Origin: UBA7672 sp963784415
GTDB lineage: Bacteria > Pseudomonadota > Alphaproteobacteria > Caulobacterales > Hyphomonadaceae
Reading direction: 5' to 3'
DNA length: 64,000 bases
Assembly: GCA_963784415.1 (NCBI GenBank)
Contig: CAWARK010000017.1
Location: 228,215-292,214, forward strand
Below the pieces are notes generated by a model. The model had not been told where the DNA came from, ran no database searches, and saw nothing but the letters and a program-made list of their open reading frames with translations. Shown here in pieces: positions 8,758-18,481 of this stretch (the first letter of the stretch is position 1; each line of letters begins with the position of its first letter). The translations under genes and the position numbers were made by a program.

Positions 8758-9591
8758 ATGACGCGGCTACTTCGACTGCTCGCAGCGGCTTGTTTGGTGC
8801 TTGCGGGAGGTTGCTCGCCGGGGCGCGAGGCGGCGGCGCCCGCCACGGTTGCGACTGAAGTGGAGCAGCGATCAGCCAGTCCGCCGGTCGATCCTGTGGG
8901 AGTAGTTGATCCTAAGGCGGAAGCTGGCGCCGTGGCGACTGACGCAGTGATTGGCCCTGACGAGGCGAGCCTGAATGCTGCGTATCAGGCGTGTCTGCAG
9001 CGTCCTAAGGCGCCGGCGCCAATCAACGAAAAGCCGCCGACCAATGCAAAGGGCTGGTACGCCAACAAAGGCCGCTGCCTGGGCTGCTCGCTGGGCTGGT
9101 GGCAAACGGGCGAGCCCGTGGCGCTGCGCGCCGAGCCGGACGACAACGCCGCGCAAACCGCAACCGTCCCGGCGGGCGTCTGGCTGTACGCGCAGGAAAC
9201 GATTTCGTTCATGCCGCCTTCGCGTGGCATTGTTGTGAAGTCGAGCGAGTACTTCAAGCAATGCGCGACAGTCTATCATGTCTTCATGGACCAGGACGAA
9301 GAGGACTCCTGGGACACCGTGTGGCAGCAGGGCGAGTTGCTCAGCTACGTTGAAGGCGAAGAAAGCAGTGGCGTCATTCACTGGTTCAACGATCCGTCCA
9401 CGGCGGATCCGGGCTGGAACAAGGGCGATGGCTGGTGGACCCAACTGAAGGGGCTCAACGGTGAAGCCGGCTGGACCTGGGTGAACTATCGGGAGAACGC
9501 GTTCAGCTGCAAGTACAGCCGCGATCCCGAAGAGGTCTGCGTTTCGAAGCCCAAAGAACCGCCGCCGGGCGTAACGCCCAGCCCGCCATGA
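8758..9591 (+). CDS. Uncharacterised lipoprotein with SH3-like segment
   Basis: 277 residues. The signal sequence ends in a clear lipobox (LVLAGGC, Cys19), so it should be anchored in the outer or inner membrane. A low-complexity Ala/Val/Pro linker runs to about residue 75. The globular part contains a CLGCSLGWW motif, an SH3-like stretch (PVALRAEPDDNAAQTATVPA) and many Trp residues (for example DPGWNKGDGWWTQLK, GEAGWTWVNYRE). It has paired cysteines and a proline-rich C-terminus. I do not recognise the family. It faces purF convergently with about 40 bases between. Confidence 0.75.
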   Translation: MTRLLRLLAAACLVLAGGCSPGREAAAPATVATEVEQRSASPPVDPVGVVDPKAEAGAVATDAVIGPDEASLNAAYQACLQRPKAPAPINEKPPTNAKGWYANKGRCLGCSLGWWQTGEPVALRAEPDDNAAQTATVPAGVWLYAQETISFMPPSRGIVVKSSEYFKQCATVYHVFMDQDEEDSWDTVWQQGELLSYVEGEESSGVIHWFNDPSTADPGWNKGDGWWTQLKGLNGEAGWTWVNYRENAFSCKYSRDPEEVCVSKPKEPPPGVTPSPP

Positions 9592-9620
9592 CACTGCCTT
9601 CAGCATACTGGCGCGTGGAA

Positions 9621-9641
9621 GGACGACTTCGCTAGTCGTCC
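9621..9641. terminator. Hairpin between convergent lipoprotein and purF
   Basis: Perfect 8-base inverted repeat (GGACGACT, loop TCGCT, AGTCGTCC). It covers the last codons of purF and lacks a T-run, so it is at best a weak terminator. Confidence 0.4.
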
Positions 9642-11137
9642 AGCAGGGAGAGCTGTTGTTCCTTGGACGCCATGTCGTGGTCGCGGTCGACGAGGGGCGT
9701 GGGGTAGTCGCCCGTAAAGCAGTGGTCGGCGAACTGGGGCAGGCTGTCGTTGCGCTTGCCGGCGCCCATGGCTTCGTAGAAGCCGGGCAGCGAGATGAAG
9801 GCGAGACTGTCGACTTTGAGGTAGCGCTTCATTTGTTCGATCGACATCGAGGAGGCGATAAGTTCGTCCTTCGAGGGCATGTCGATGCCGTAGAAGTCAG
9901 GGTGCTTGATCGGGGGCGAGGCGACGCGGAAGTGGATTTCGGCGGCGCCGGCGTCGCGGATCATCTGGACGATGCGTTGCGAGGTGTTGCCGCGCACGAT
10001 CGAGTCATCGACCAGAACGACGCGCTTGCCTTCGAGGATCGGGCGGTTGGGTGCGTGCTTGCGCGAGATCGAGCGCTGGCGGCCGGACTGCGTCGGCTGG
10101 ATGAAGGTGCGGCCGACATAGTGGTTGCGGATGATGCCGAAGCCGAACGGGATGCCTGACGCTTCTGCGTAGCCGAGCGCCGCCGGGTTGCCGCCATCGG
10201 GCACGGGGCAGATCAGATCGGCGTCGACATGGCTTTCGCTGGCGAGAATGCGGCCGAATTGCTGGCGCGTCTCGTACACGCTGCGGCCGTGCATGATCGA
10301 GTCGGGGCGCGCGAAGTAGACGTATTCGAAGATGCAGGGCGTCGAGCGTACGTTCGGGAACGGTGTGAGGCTTTCAACGCCGTCCTTGCCGATGACGACG
10401 ACTTCGCCGGCGTCGATATTGCGGACGAAGGATGCGCCGATGGCCTCCAGTGCGCAGGTTTCTGAGCACAGCACTGGCGAGCCGTCGAGTTCGCCGAGCA
10501 CGAGGGGGCGCAGGCCCCATGGGTCGCGTGCGCCCATGATCTTGTCGTTGGTCAGCGCGACAATGGCGTAGCCGCCGTCGAGCTGGCGCAGGGCGTCGAT
10601 GAAGCGGTCTTCGAGGCGATTGCGGACAGAGCGGGCGGTCAGTTGCAGGACGACTTCCGTGTCCATGGTGGACTGGAAGATCGCGCCGTTCTGCACGAGG
10701 TCGCGGTGCAGGGCGCGCGCGTTGGTGAGGTTGCCATTGTGGGCGATGGCGAGGCCGCCATGGGCGAGGTCGGCATAGATCGGCTGGATGTTGCGGAGGA
10801 CAACGCGGCCCGACGTGGAATAGCGGTTGTGGCCGATGGCGGCGCGGCCGGGCAGGCGGTCTATCGCGCCGCTGTCGTGGGCAAAGTTATCGCCGACGAG
10901 GCCCATATGGCGCTCTGAGCGGAACGTGCCACCCTTGCTGTCGAAGGTGACGATCCCGCAGGCTTCCTGTCCGCGATGCTGGAGGGCGTGGAGGCCGAGG
11001 GCGGTGAGGACGGCTGCATCGTCGCGACCGAAGACGGCGAACACGCCGCACTTGTGACCCATCCCGTCCTTGCGTCCGGGACCATCATCGAAGTCGTTAT
11101 CCCAATCCGTGTCGTCGGCGTGATCAGGACTGGCCAA
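9632..11137 (-). CDS. purF: Amidophosphoribosyltransferase
   Basis: Commits PRPP to de novo purine synthesis using glutamine nitrogen. 501 residues. The Ntn-type glutaminase domain has its nucleophile at Cys30 (MGHKCGVFAVFG), so the preceding 29 acidic residues are probably a cleaved propeptide. Further motifs are LQHRGQEACG, IAHNGNLTN and the phosphoribosyltransferase motif VVLVDDSIVRGNTS. It is followed upstream by cvpA and radA on the same strand. The cvpA-purF pairing is ancient and conserved. Confidence 0.97.
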   Translation of the reverse strand: MASPDHADDTDWDNDFDDGPGRKDGMGHKCGVFAVFGRDDAAVLTALGLHALQHRGQEACGIVTFDSKGGTFRSERHMGLVGDNFAHDSGAIDRLPGRAAIGHNRYSTSGRVVLRNIQPIYADLAHGGLAIAHNGNLTNARALHRDLVQNGAIFQSTMDTEVVLQLTARSVRNRLEDRFIDALRQLDGGYAIVALTNDKIMGARDPWGLRPLVLGELDGSPVLCSETCALEAIGASFVRNIDAGEVVVIGKDGVESLTPFPNVRSTPCIFEYVYFARPDSIMHGRSVYETRQQFGRILASESHVDADLICPVPDGGNPAALGYAEASGIPFGFGIIRNHYVGRTFIQPTQSGRQRSISRKHAPNRPILEGKRVVLVDDSIVRGNTSQRIVQMIRDAGAAEIHFRVASPPIKHPDFYGIDMPSKDELIASSMSIEQMKRYLKVDSLAFISLPGFYEAMGAGKRNDSLPQFADHCFTGDYPTPLVDRDHDMASKEQQLSLLDD

Positions 11138-11168
11138 GTTTGCCTCCGGGGCGAGGGTACTGGGACGA

Positions 11169-11699
11169 CTACCGACAGGTCGATTTGATCGGACCGGTAA
11201 ACAGCTCGATCACGCTAGTCAGGCCGCCCCCAATCAGGTTGGCAGCGGCGTCTAGGTATGGGTACGTGTAGCTCTTGGCAATCTCTGGCGGCTCTCCGCC
11301 GCGGCAAACCAGCAGATGCATCAGCACGATGAAGCCGATGCAGGCCAGCAGGCCCTTTAATGCGCCCAGTCCAGCGCCGGCAAAGCGGTCAAACGCGCCT
11401 ATTTCCGGAGATTCGTTGATAAGGCGCGACAGGCGCGAGCCGAGGAAAGCGGCGATCACATAAGCAGCGATGAAGCCCACCAGGAAAAGGATCAGCGCCG
11501 GAACAACGGACGGCTGGTCAGGCGACATGATCTTTTTCAGGGGCGCCTCGCCAAGACTCATGGCGAACCAGGCCACGATCAGGCCGACAACAAAGGCGAT
11601 CACGGAAATCGTCTCGCGAATCAGGCCGCGTCCGACGGACATGACGGCTGACAGCAAGATGACGGCAATAACGACGACATCGAAGACCCAGGGGGGCAT
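11169..11699 (-). CDS. cvpA: CvpA family membrane protein
   Basis: 176 residues with four hydrophobic segments (VFDVVVIAVILLSAVMSVGRG, ETISVIAFVVGLIVAWFAM, VVPALILFLVGFIAAYVIAAF, ALKGLLACIGFIVLMHLL). The pattern (GRGLIRE after the first helix, GAFDRFAGAGLGALKG before the last) is that of CvpA, named from colicin V production and linked to envelope homeostasis. It sits between radA and purF on the same strand, 31 bases ahead of purF. Confidence 0.9.
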   Translation of the reverse strand: MPPWVFDVVVIAVILLSAVMSVGRGLIRETISVIAFVVGLIVAWFAMSLGEAPLKKIMSPDQPSVVPALILFLVGFIAAYVIAAFLGSRLSRLINESPEIGAFDRFAGAGLGALKGLLACIGFIVLMHLLVCRGGEPPEIAKSYTYPYLDAAANLIGGGLTSVIELFTGPIKSTCR

Positions 11700-11711
11700 C
11701 GTGCAGACCCT

Positions 11712-13089
<1,378 letters not shown>

Positions 13090-13230
13090 GGCGTTCGGTA
13101 GCGGCTCTGGACCGGATTCGTCCAGCGATCTCGTCAGGTGGCGCCCGTAGGGAAAGGGAATGCCGCCAAAATAGAGGTGCGGCGCGTGCGCCGCCGCCCT
13201 ACAGTTCGGGGAAAAGAAGAGGAAACGCTC

Positions 13231-14467
13231 ATGGCGATCGATTTCGAGATTCCCGCAGAGGCGAAGGCCGTCCGCGAACGCGTGCGCCAGTGGGTGCATG
13301 ATGTGTGCATGCCCGCGGAAAAGCGCCTGATCGACGGCGGGGACTACAAGACCATTCTCGCCGAGCTGCGCGACGAAGGCGCGGGCGCAGGGCCTGTGGT
13401 GTCCCTTCATCCCCAAGGAGCATGGCGGCATGGGCCTTGGGCCGCTCGCCAATGCGCTGGTGCAGATGGAACTGGGCGAAAGCATGCTCGGCGCCTTGTC
13501 GATGAACACGCAGGGCCCAGACGACGCCACCATGATGACGCTGCTGGAGTACGGCACGCCGCACCAGAAGGAGAAATTCCTCAAGCCGTTGCTCAATGGC
13601 GAAAAGCGCATCTGCTATTCGATGACCGAGAAGGCCGCGGGCGCCGACGCCACCGGCATGCAGACGCGCGCCGAGCGCAAGGGCAATGACGCCTGGGTGC
13701 TCAACGGCGAGAAATGGTTCTCTTCTGCTGCGAGCGTCGCCGACATCGCGCTCGTCATGGCGAAGACCAATCCCGAGGCGCCGCGCCACAAGCAGTTCTC
13801 GACCTTCCTCGTCGAGCTGCCCAACCCCGGCTACAACATCAAGCGCGACATCCACACCATGGCGGTCGAAGGCCCGCTATCCGCAGTGCTCGGCCACACG
13901 CACTCGGAGATCGAGATCAAGGACCTGGAGGTGCCGGCCGAGAACCTGCTGGGCGGCGAGGGCGAAGGTTTCTCGATGGGCCAGCACCGGCTGGCTTACG
14001 GTCGTCTGCGGCACGGCATGCACAACGTCTCGATGGCGCAGCGCGCGCTCGACATGGCGACCGAGCACGTCGTCAACCGCACGACCTTCGGCAAGAAGCT
14101 GGATGAGCGTCAGGCCGTGCAGTTCATGCTCGCCGAATGCGCCAGCCAGATCTACATCGCCCGGCTGATGCTGCTGCACATCGCCTACAAGGCCGAGCAC
14201 AAGATGGACATCAGGCAGGAGAACGGCATCGCGAAAGTCTATCTCGCCAACATGGTACACAAGGTGGTCGACACCGCGATCCAGCTTCATGGCGCGCTCG
14301 GCTATTCGCGCGATACGCCGCTGGCGGCCTGGTACACCCACATCCGTTCGCAACGCCTGGTGGACGGGCCGGACGAGGTGCACCGCTGGACGACCGGTCG
14401 CAACGTGATCAAGGCGTTCAAGGAAACGGGCACGACCGCCGGGGCCTGTGGCGGTGACCTTCTGTAG
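13231..14467 (+). CDS. Acyl-CoA dehydrogenase, ACAD10/11-like (frameshifted)
   Basis: FAD-dependent dehydrogenase, 411 residues when corrected. It has CYSMTEKAAGADATG (FAD/substrate loop), WFSSAASVADIALVM, RHGMHNVSMAQRAL and the C-terminal LVDGPDEVHRWTTGRNVI motif typical of the ACAD10/11 and long-branched group. The start at 13231 (MAIDFEIPAE) follows GAGGAAA. The first ~48 residues are in another frame; dropping one G at 13378-13379 gives ELRDEARAQGLWCPFIPKEH, as expected. It diverges from radA. Confidence 0.9.
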
Positions 14468-14680
14468 GCGGCCTAATCCTGCGATTTCGGCGGTGCGGCG
14501 GAATCCGCAAAACCGGGGCTGCCGGTATGGCTGAATTGTGCCAGATTTCAGCTTCATGACGCTCACGAGGATTTCGAGCGTGGATGGTTAGAGAAATCCT
14601 GACATGACGCCCGCCGAACGCCATGTTGCCTCCGCATGCGACCGGAGTAGTTTCAAAAGCACTCGCCAAAAGGACACGTC

Positions 14681-15730
14681 ATGACCCGCTACAACAGCAT
14701 CATCGAAACGGTTGGCCGCACGCCGGTGGTGAAGATCAACCGGCTGGCGCCCGAGGGCGTGAACATCTGGGTGAAGGTCGAATCGTTCAATCCGCTGGGG
14801 TCGGTGAAGGATCGCCTGGCGCTGGGCGTGATCGAGGCGGCGGAGAAATCCGGCGAGCTGAAGCCGGGCCAGACAGTGGTCGAGATGACCTCGGGAAATA
14901 CCGGGATCGGCCTTGCGATGGTGTGCGCGGCCAAGGGCTATCCGCTGGTGATCGTGATGCCGGAGAGCTTCTCGGTCGAGCGGCGCAAGCTGATGCGGTT
15001 TCTCGGCGCCAAGGTTCTGCTGACGCCGGCGGCGTTGCGCGCGACGGGCGCGATCAACAAGACGATCGAGCTGGCGAAGGCGCATGGCTGGTTCATGACG
15101 CGCCAGTTCGAGAACGAAGCGAACCCGGCCTATCACGAGAAGACGACAGGCCCTGAGATCATCGCGGACTTCAAGGATATCGGGCTCGACTATTTCGTGA
15201 CGGGCTTTGGCACTGGAGGCACACTGAACGGCGTGTCGCGCGTGCTGACGCGGGAAAGCCCGCGCACCAAGATCGTGGTGTGCGAGCCAGCCGATGCGCC
15301 GATGCTGTCGAGCGGGCAGTCGCAGCAACGCAATCCGGATGGCACAGCGGCGGCGGGTCACCCGGCGTGGAAGCCGCACCCGATGCAGGGCTGGTCGCCG
15401 GACTTCATCCCGAAACTGGCGGGTGAGGTCGACCTGTCGCGCGTGCACAAGATCCTGACCGTGTCGAACCCGGATGCGATGCGGTGCAGCCAGGAGCTGG
15501 CGCAGAAGGAAGGCATCTTCGTCGGCATCACGTCGGGCGCCACGTTCGCAGCGGCAGTCGAAGTGGCCAAGACGGCGCACAAGGGCGCCAACGTGCTCGC
15601 CATGCTGCCGGACACGGGCGAGCGCTACCTCTCGACGCCGCTGTTCGCCAACGTGCCGGCGGAGATGACGCCGGAGGAGCTGGCGATCGTGAAATCGACG
15701 CCGTATGCGCATCCGGTTCCGGCGGCTTAG
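14681..15730 (+). CDS. cysK: Cysteine synthase A
   Basis: PLP enzyme that makes cysteine from O-acetylserine and sulfide. 349 residues. The PLP lysine is Lys43 in NPLGSVKDR; the substrate loop TSGNTGIG and the phosphate-binding GTGGTLNGV are present, and GITSGATFAAA is near the end. The protein is about 25-40 residues longer than E. coli CysK, mainly by an extension between about residues 205 and 245 (PDGTAAAGHPAWKPHPMQGW). AAAGGA precedes the start. The 213 bases upstream hold no other gene that I can support. Confidence 0.92.
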   Translation: MTRYNSIIETVGRTPVVKINRLAPEGVNIWVKVESFNPLGSVKDRLALGVIEAAEKSGELKPGQTVVEMTSGNTGIGLAMVCAAKGYPLVIVMPESFSVERRKLMRFLGAKVLLTPAALRATGAINKTIELAKAHGWFMTRQFENEANPAYHEKTTGPEIIADFKDIGLDYFVTGFGTGGTLNGVSRVLTRESPRTKIVVCEPADAPMLSSGQSQQRNPDGTAAAGHPAWKPHPMQGWSPDFIPKLAGEVDLSRVHKILTVSNPDAMRCSQELAQKEGIFVGITSGATFAAAVEVAKTAHKGANVLAMLPDTGERYLSTPLFANVPAEMTPEELAIVKSTPYAHPVPAA

Positions 15731-15816
15731 GGCGTTTCTCCAGCCTACCATGTCGTTTTTTCGCGAGCGCGTTCCGACGGGACGCGGTAAAGCGGGCGCA
15801 TCGGAAGGGTGCGCCT

Positions 15817-17211
15817 ATGAGTGATGAGCCCAATGCGCGGCTGTTTGCGGATATCGCGCGGTACGCTGCCACGCGCCGCGCGGGCGATGCGACACGCGCG
15901 CATGCGCCTGAAGCAACGTATGCCGAACAGGTCGAGCGGTTTCGCATTGCGCTGAAGGACGATGGCGTTTCGGGCGACGAGGTGATCCGCGAGCTCATCA
16001 CGCTGGCCGAGCCGGGACTGGCCGCGATGACGGGGCCGCGCTTTTTCGGGTGGGTGATCGGCGGCAGCAATCCGGTTGGTGTGGCGGCCGACTGGCTGAC
16101 CGCGATCTGGGGGCAGAACACGGCCAACCATTTCGCGACGCCTTCAGCGTCAGCGGTGGAGGAAGCCTGCAGGCTTGCCTTGCTTGACCTGATGGGCTTG
16201 CCGATCGAGGCGTCTGTCGGGTTCTCGACGGGCGCAACGATGGCGAGCTTCACCTGCCTTGCGGCGGCGCGGGGCGAGGTGTTGCGTCGGGCTGGATGGG
16301 ACATCGAAGCACAAGGCGTGTTCGGCGCGCCGCTCGTTACCGTCGTTCTGGGCGAGGAGGCGCATTCGACGATCTTCGCGGGACTGAAGTATCTCGGCTT
16401 CGGCGAGCGCAACATTGTGCGCGTGGCGGTGGATCGCAATGGCGCGATGATCGCCGGCGCGTTTGCGGAGGCAATGGAGACATTGTCGGGGCCGGTGATC
16501 GCTATCGCACAGGCGGGACACATCAATTCCGGCGCGTTCGATCCGTTCGGCAAGATTGCGCAGATCGCCGAGGCGAAGAATGCGTGGCTGCATGTCGATG
16601 GCGCGTTCGGCCTGTGGGCGATGGCGACGCAGACGCATCGGCATCTGGGCGAGGGGCTTGAGCTGGCGGACTCATGGTCGGTCGACGGCCACAAATGGCT
16701 GCAGACGCCGTATGACAGCGCCTATGCCATCGTGAAGGACCGCGAGGCGCACCGCCGCGCGATGCAGATTTCGGCAAGCTACCTGCCGCCTTCCGGCGAT
16801 GATGTACGGACGCCGTCGGACTATGTGCCGGAGCTGTCGCGGCGGGCGCGTGGATTTGCGACGTGGGCGATGATCCGGCGGCTTGGGCGGCGCGGTATTG
16901 CGGAGATGGTCACGCGGCATTGCGCGCAGGCGCGGCTGTTCGCGCAGAAGCTGGGCGAGGCCCCCGGCGTCATGGTTATGAACGACGTGGTGCTGAACCA
17001 GGTGGTCGTGCATTTCGGCAGTGACGCGCAGACGAAGGCGGTGGTCGCGCGGGTCCAGGCGGACGGCGTATGCTTTGTCGGCGGCGCGGAATGGCGCGGC
17101 AAGCAGGTGATGCGGATCTCGGTGATCAACGAGAATACGACCGAGGCAGATGTGGATCGCTCGGTGGAGTCCATGCTGGCGGCGTGGGACGCGGTGCGGC
17201 GCGCGAACTAG
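15817..17211 (+). CDS. Group II PLP-dependent amino acid decarboxylase
   Basis: 464 residues, the size of aromatic-L-amino-acid/glutamate-type decarboxylases. It has TAIWGQNTANHFATPSASAV, the substrate/PLP region GFSTGATMASF, and the Schiff-base lysine in SVDGHKWLQTPYD. The C-terminal small domain ends with GKQVMRISVINENTT. The specific amino acid cannot be told from sequence. The start at 15817 (MSDEPNARLF) gives a normal N-terminus; the open frame extends upstream into cysK without meaning. Confidence 0.88.
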   Translation: MSDEPNARLFADIARYAATRRAGDATRAHAPEATYAEQVERFRIALKDDGVSGDEVIRELITLAEPGLAAMTGPRFFGWVIGGSNPVGVAADWLTAIWGQNTANHFATPSASAVEEACRLALLDLMGLPIEASVGFSTGATMASFTCLAAARGEVLRRAGWDIEAQGVFGAPLVTVVLGEEAHSTIFAGLKYLGFGERNIVRVAVDRNGAMIAGAFAEAMETLSGPVIAIAQAGHINSGAFDPFGKIAQIAEAKNAWLHVDGAFGLWAMATQTHRHLGEGLELADSWSVDGHKWLQTPYDSAYAIVKDREAHRRAMQISASYLPPSGDDVRTPSDYVPELSRRARGFATWAMIRRLGRRGIAEMVTRHCAQARLFAQKLGEAPGVMVMNDVVLNQVVVHFGSDAQTKAVVARVQADGVCFVGGAEWRGKQVMRISVINENTTEADVDRSVESMLAAWDAVRRAN

Positions 17212-17396
17212 CGCGCGACGAAGCACCAGAGGCCGGTACAGATGCCGAACGCGAATTGTACGGCGAGGTCGAGCAGGCCGCCTATCGCCAGGATCGGGAC
17301 GCCGACCCAGAGGAAGGCCAGCCAGATCGCCATGGGCGTAATCCGGGGTTCCGGCAGGCGGTGGCCGGCGATGGTCTGGATGGCGGTGCGGGCCAT
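17208..17396 (-). CDS. Small membrane protein, unknown
   Basis: 62 residues. The start at 17396 is preceded by AAGGA with seven bases spacing. A polar N-terminus (ARTAIQTIAGHRLPEPRITP) precedes one or two hydrophobic segments from about residue 22 (MAIWLAFLWVGVPILAIGGL and DLAVQFAFGICTGLWCFV). It overlaps the end of the decarboxylase gene by four bases, tail to tail. I know no function; the good ribosome site and membrane pattern support a real gene. Confidence 0.55.
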   Translation of the reverse strand: MARTAIQTIAGHRLPEPRITPMAIWLAFLWVGVPILAIGGLLDLAVQFAFGICTGLWCFVAR

Positions 17397-17452
17397 GGGG
17401 ATTCCTTCAGCGCGTTCACCAATTGGGAGCGGAAAGCGCTAAGAATTGACGA

Positions 17453-18403
17453 ATGAGTTGCGCGGGCCAACTTGTCATTGAGTGGAACCAGACGTCGCGG
17501 AGCGACTGGGATGCGGCACATGCCGTGGGTCTCGGCAGCTATCAGCAGGACTGGGCGTATGGCGTGGCGCTGAAGGCGACATCGCCGGGCGTGCATGTGT
17601 TGCGCGCGGCGGTGCGGCGGGCGGATGGCGCGATCATCGCGCTGGCGCAGGTAACGGCGCGGGCGTTTGCGCTGGTGGGTCGGTTTGCGCTGTGCACGCA
17701 TGGGCCGGTGTGGGTCGGGACGATTTCGGAGGACGAGAAGCGGGAGGCTTATCAGCTGTTCAAGCGGTCGCTGCCGCAGAGATGGCCGCGACTGCTGGTG
17801 CTGACGCCGGACGAGACGGATGCGCCGAAGAGGCTGAAGCGAGTGATGACGGGCGATGCGACGGTGCTGATCGACCTGACACGCGACGAGGCTGCGTTGC
17901 GCGCGGACATGGAGTCGAGCTGGCGCAACAAGCTGTCGAAGGCGGAGCGGTCTGACCTGCAGGTGCAGAAGGCGGGCGTGAAGCCGGCGCAGTACAGGTG
18001 GCTGCTGGAGGCTGAGCAGAAGCAGCGGCAGAAGCGTGGCTATCGCGCGATGCCGCTGGAAATGACGGAGCGCTGGCAGGACGCGAAGGCCGAGGGCGCG
18101 AATGGCGACAAGGCGGCGGGGCTCGCGGTGTTTCGCGCGGACCTGAAGCGCGATGCGGCAGCGGGGATGCTGTTCCTGATCCATGGGAAGCGCGCGACGT
18201 ATCATGTCGGGTGGACCAGCGATGACGGGCGCGCCAACGCGGCGCACAACCTGATCCTGTGGACGGCGATGAAGGATCTTCGCGCGCGCGGCGTTCAGGT
18301 GCTGGACCTTGGTGGCGTCAACACGCAGTCGGGCGCGGGGATTGCGCGCTTCAAGCTGGAGGCGGGCGGGAAGGTGTTGTTGCGCGCCGGCGGGTTTGTT
18401 TAG
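17453..18403 (+). CDS. FemAB-like acyl/aminoacyl transferase (GNAT fold)
   Basis: 316 residues. The pattern matches FemAB/BioF2-like double-GNAT proteins: GSYQQDWAYGVALK near the start, WRNKLSKAERSDLQVQ in the middle, then HVGWTSDDGRANAAHNLILW and a C-terminal VLDLGGVNTQSGAGIARFKL, which corresponds to the FemX-type Gly-rich acceptor motif. Gram-positive members add amino acids to peptidoglycan; in Gram-negative bacteria members are linked to exopolysaccharide or lipid modification, with little proven. It is probably transcribed alone, divergent from the small membrane protein gene. Confidence 0.75.
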   Translation: MSCAGQLVIEWNQTSRSDWDAAHAVGLGSYQQDWAYGVALKATSPGVHVLRAAVRRADGAIIALAQVTARAFALVGRFALCTHGPVWVGTISEDEKREAYQLFKRSLPQRWPRLLVLTPDETDAPKRLKRVMTGDATVLIDLTRDEAALRADMESSWRNKLSKAERSDLQVQKAGVKPAQYRWLLEAEQKQRQKRGYRAMPLEMTERWQDAKAEGANGDKAAGLAVFRADLKRDAAAGMLFLIHGKRATYHVGWTSDDGRANAAHNLILWTAMKDLRARGVQVLDLGGVNTQSGAGIARFKLEAGGKVLLRAGGFV

Positions 18404-18439
18404 CTGCTGGTGAGCGCTGAGAGATTCACCCCCTCCTGT

Positions 18440-18459
18440 CCTCCCCTTTCAGGGGGAGG
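18440..18459. terminator. Hairpin between convergent genes (CCTCCCC element)
   Basis: A 7-base stem CCTCCCC / GGGGAGG with loop TTTCAG sits between the convergent FemAB-like and ABC permease genes. The wider CCCCCTCC-rich context resembles dispersed intergenic palindromes of alphaproteobacteria and may serve as a bidirectional terminator. Confidence 0.45.
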
Positions 18460-18481
18460 GACCTTGCGGCGGCGCCGTTCT

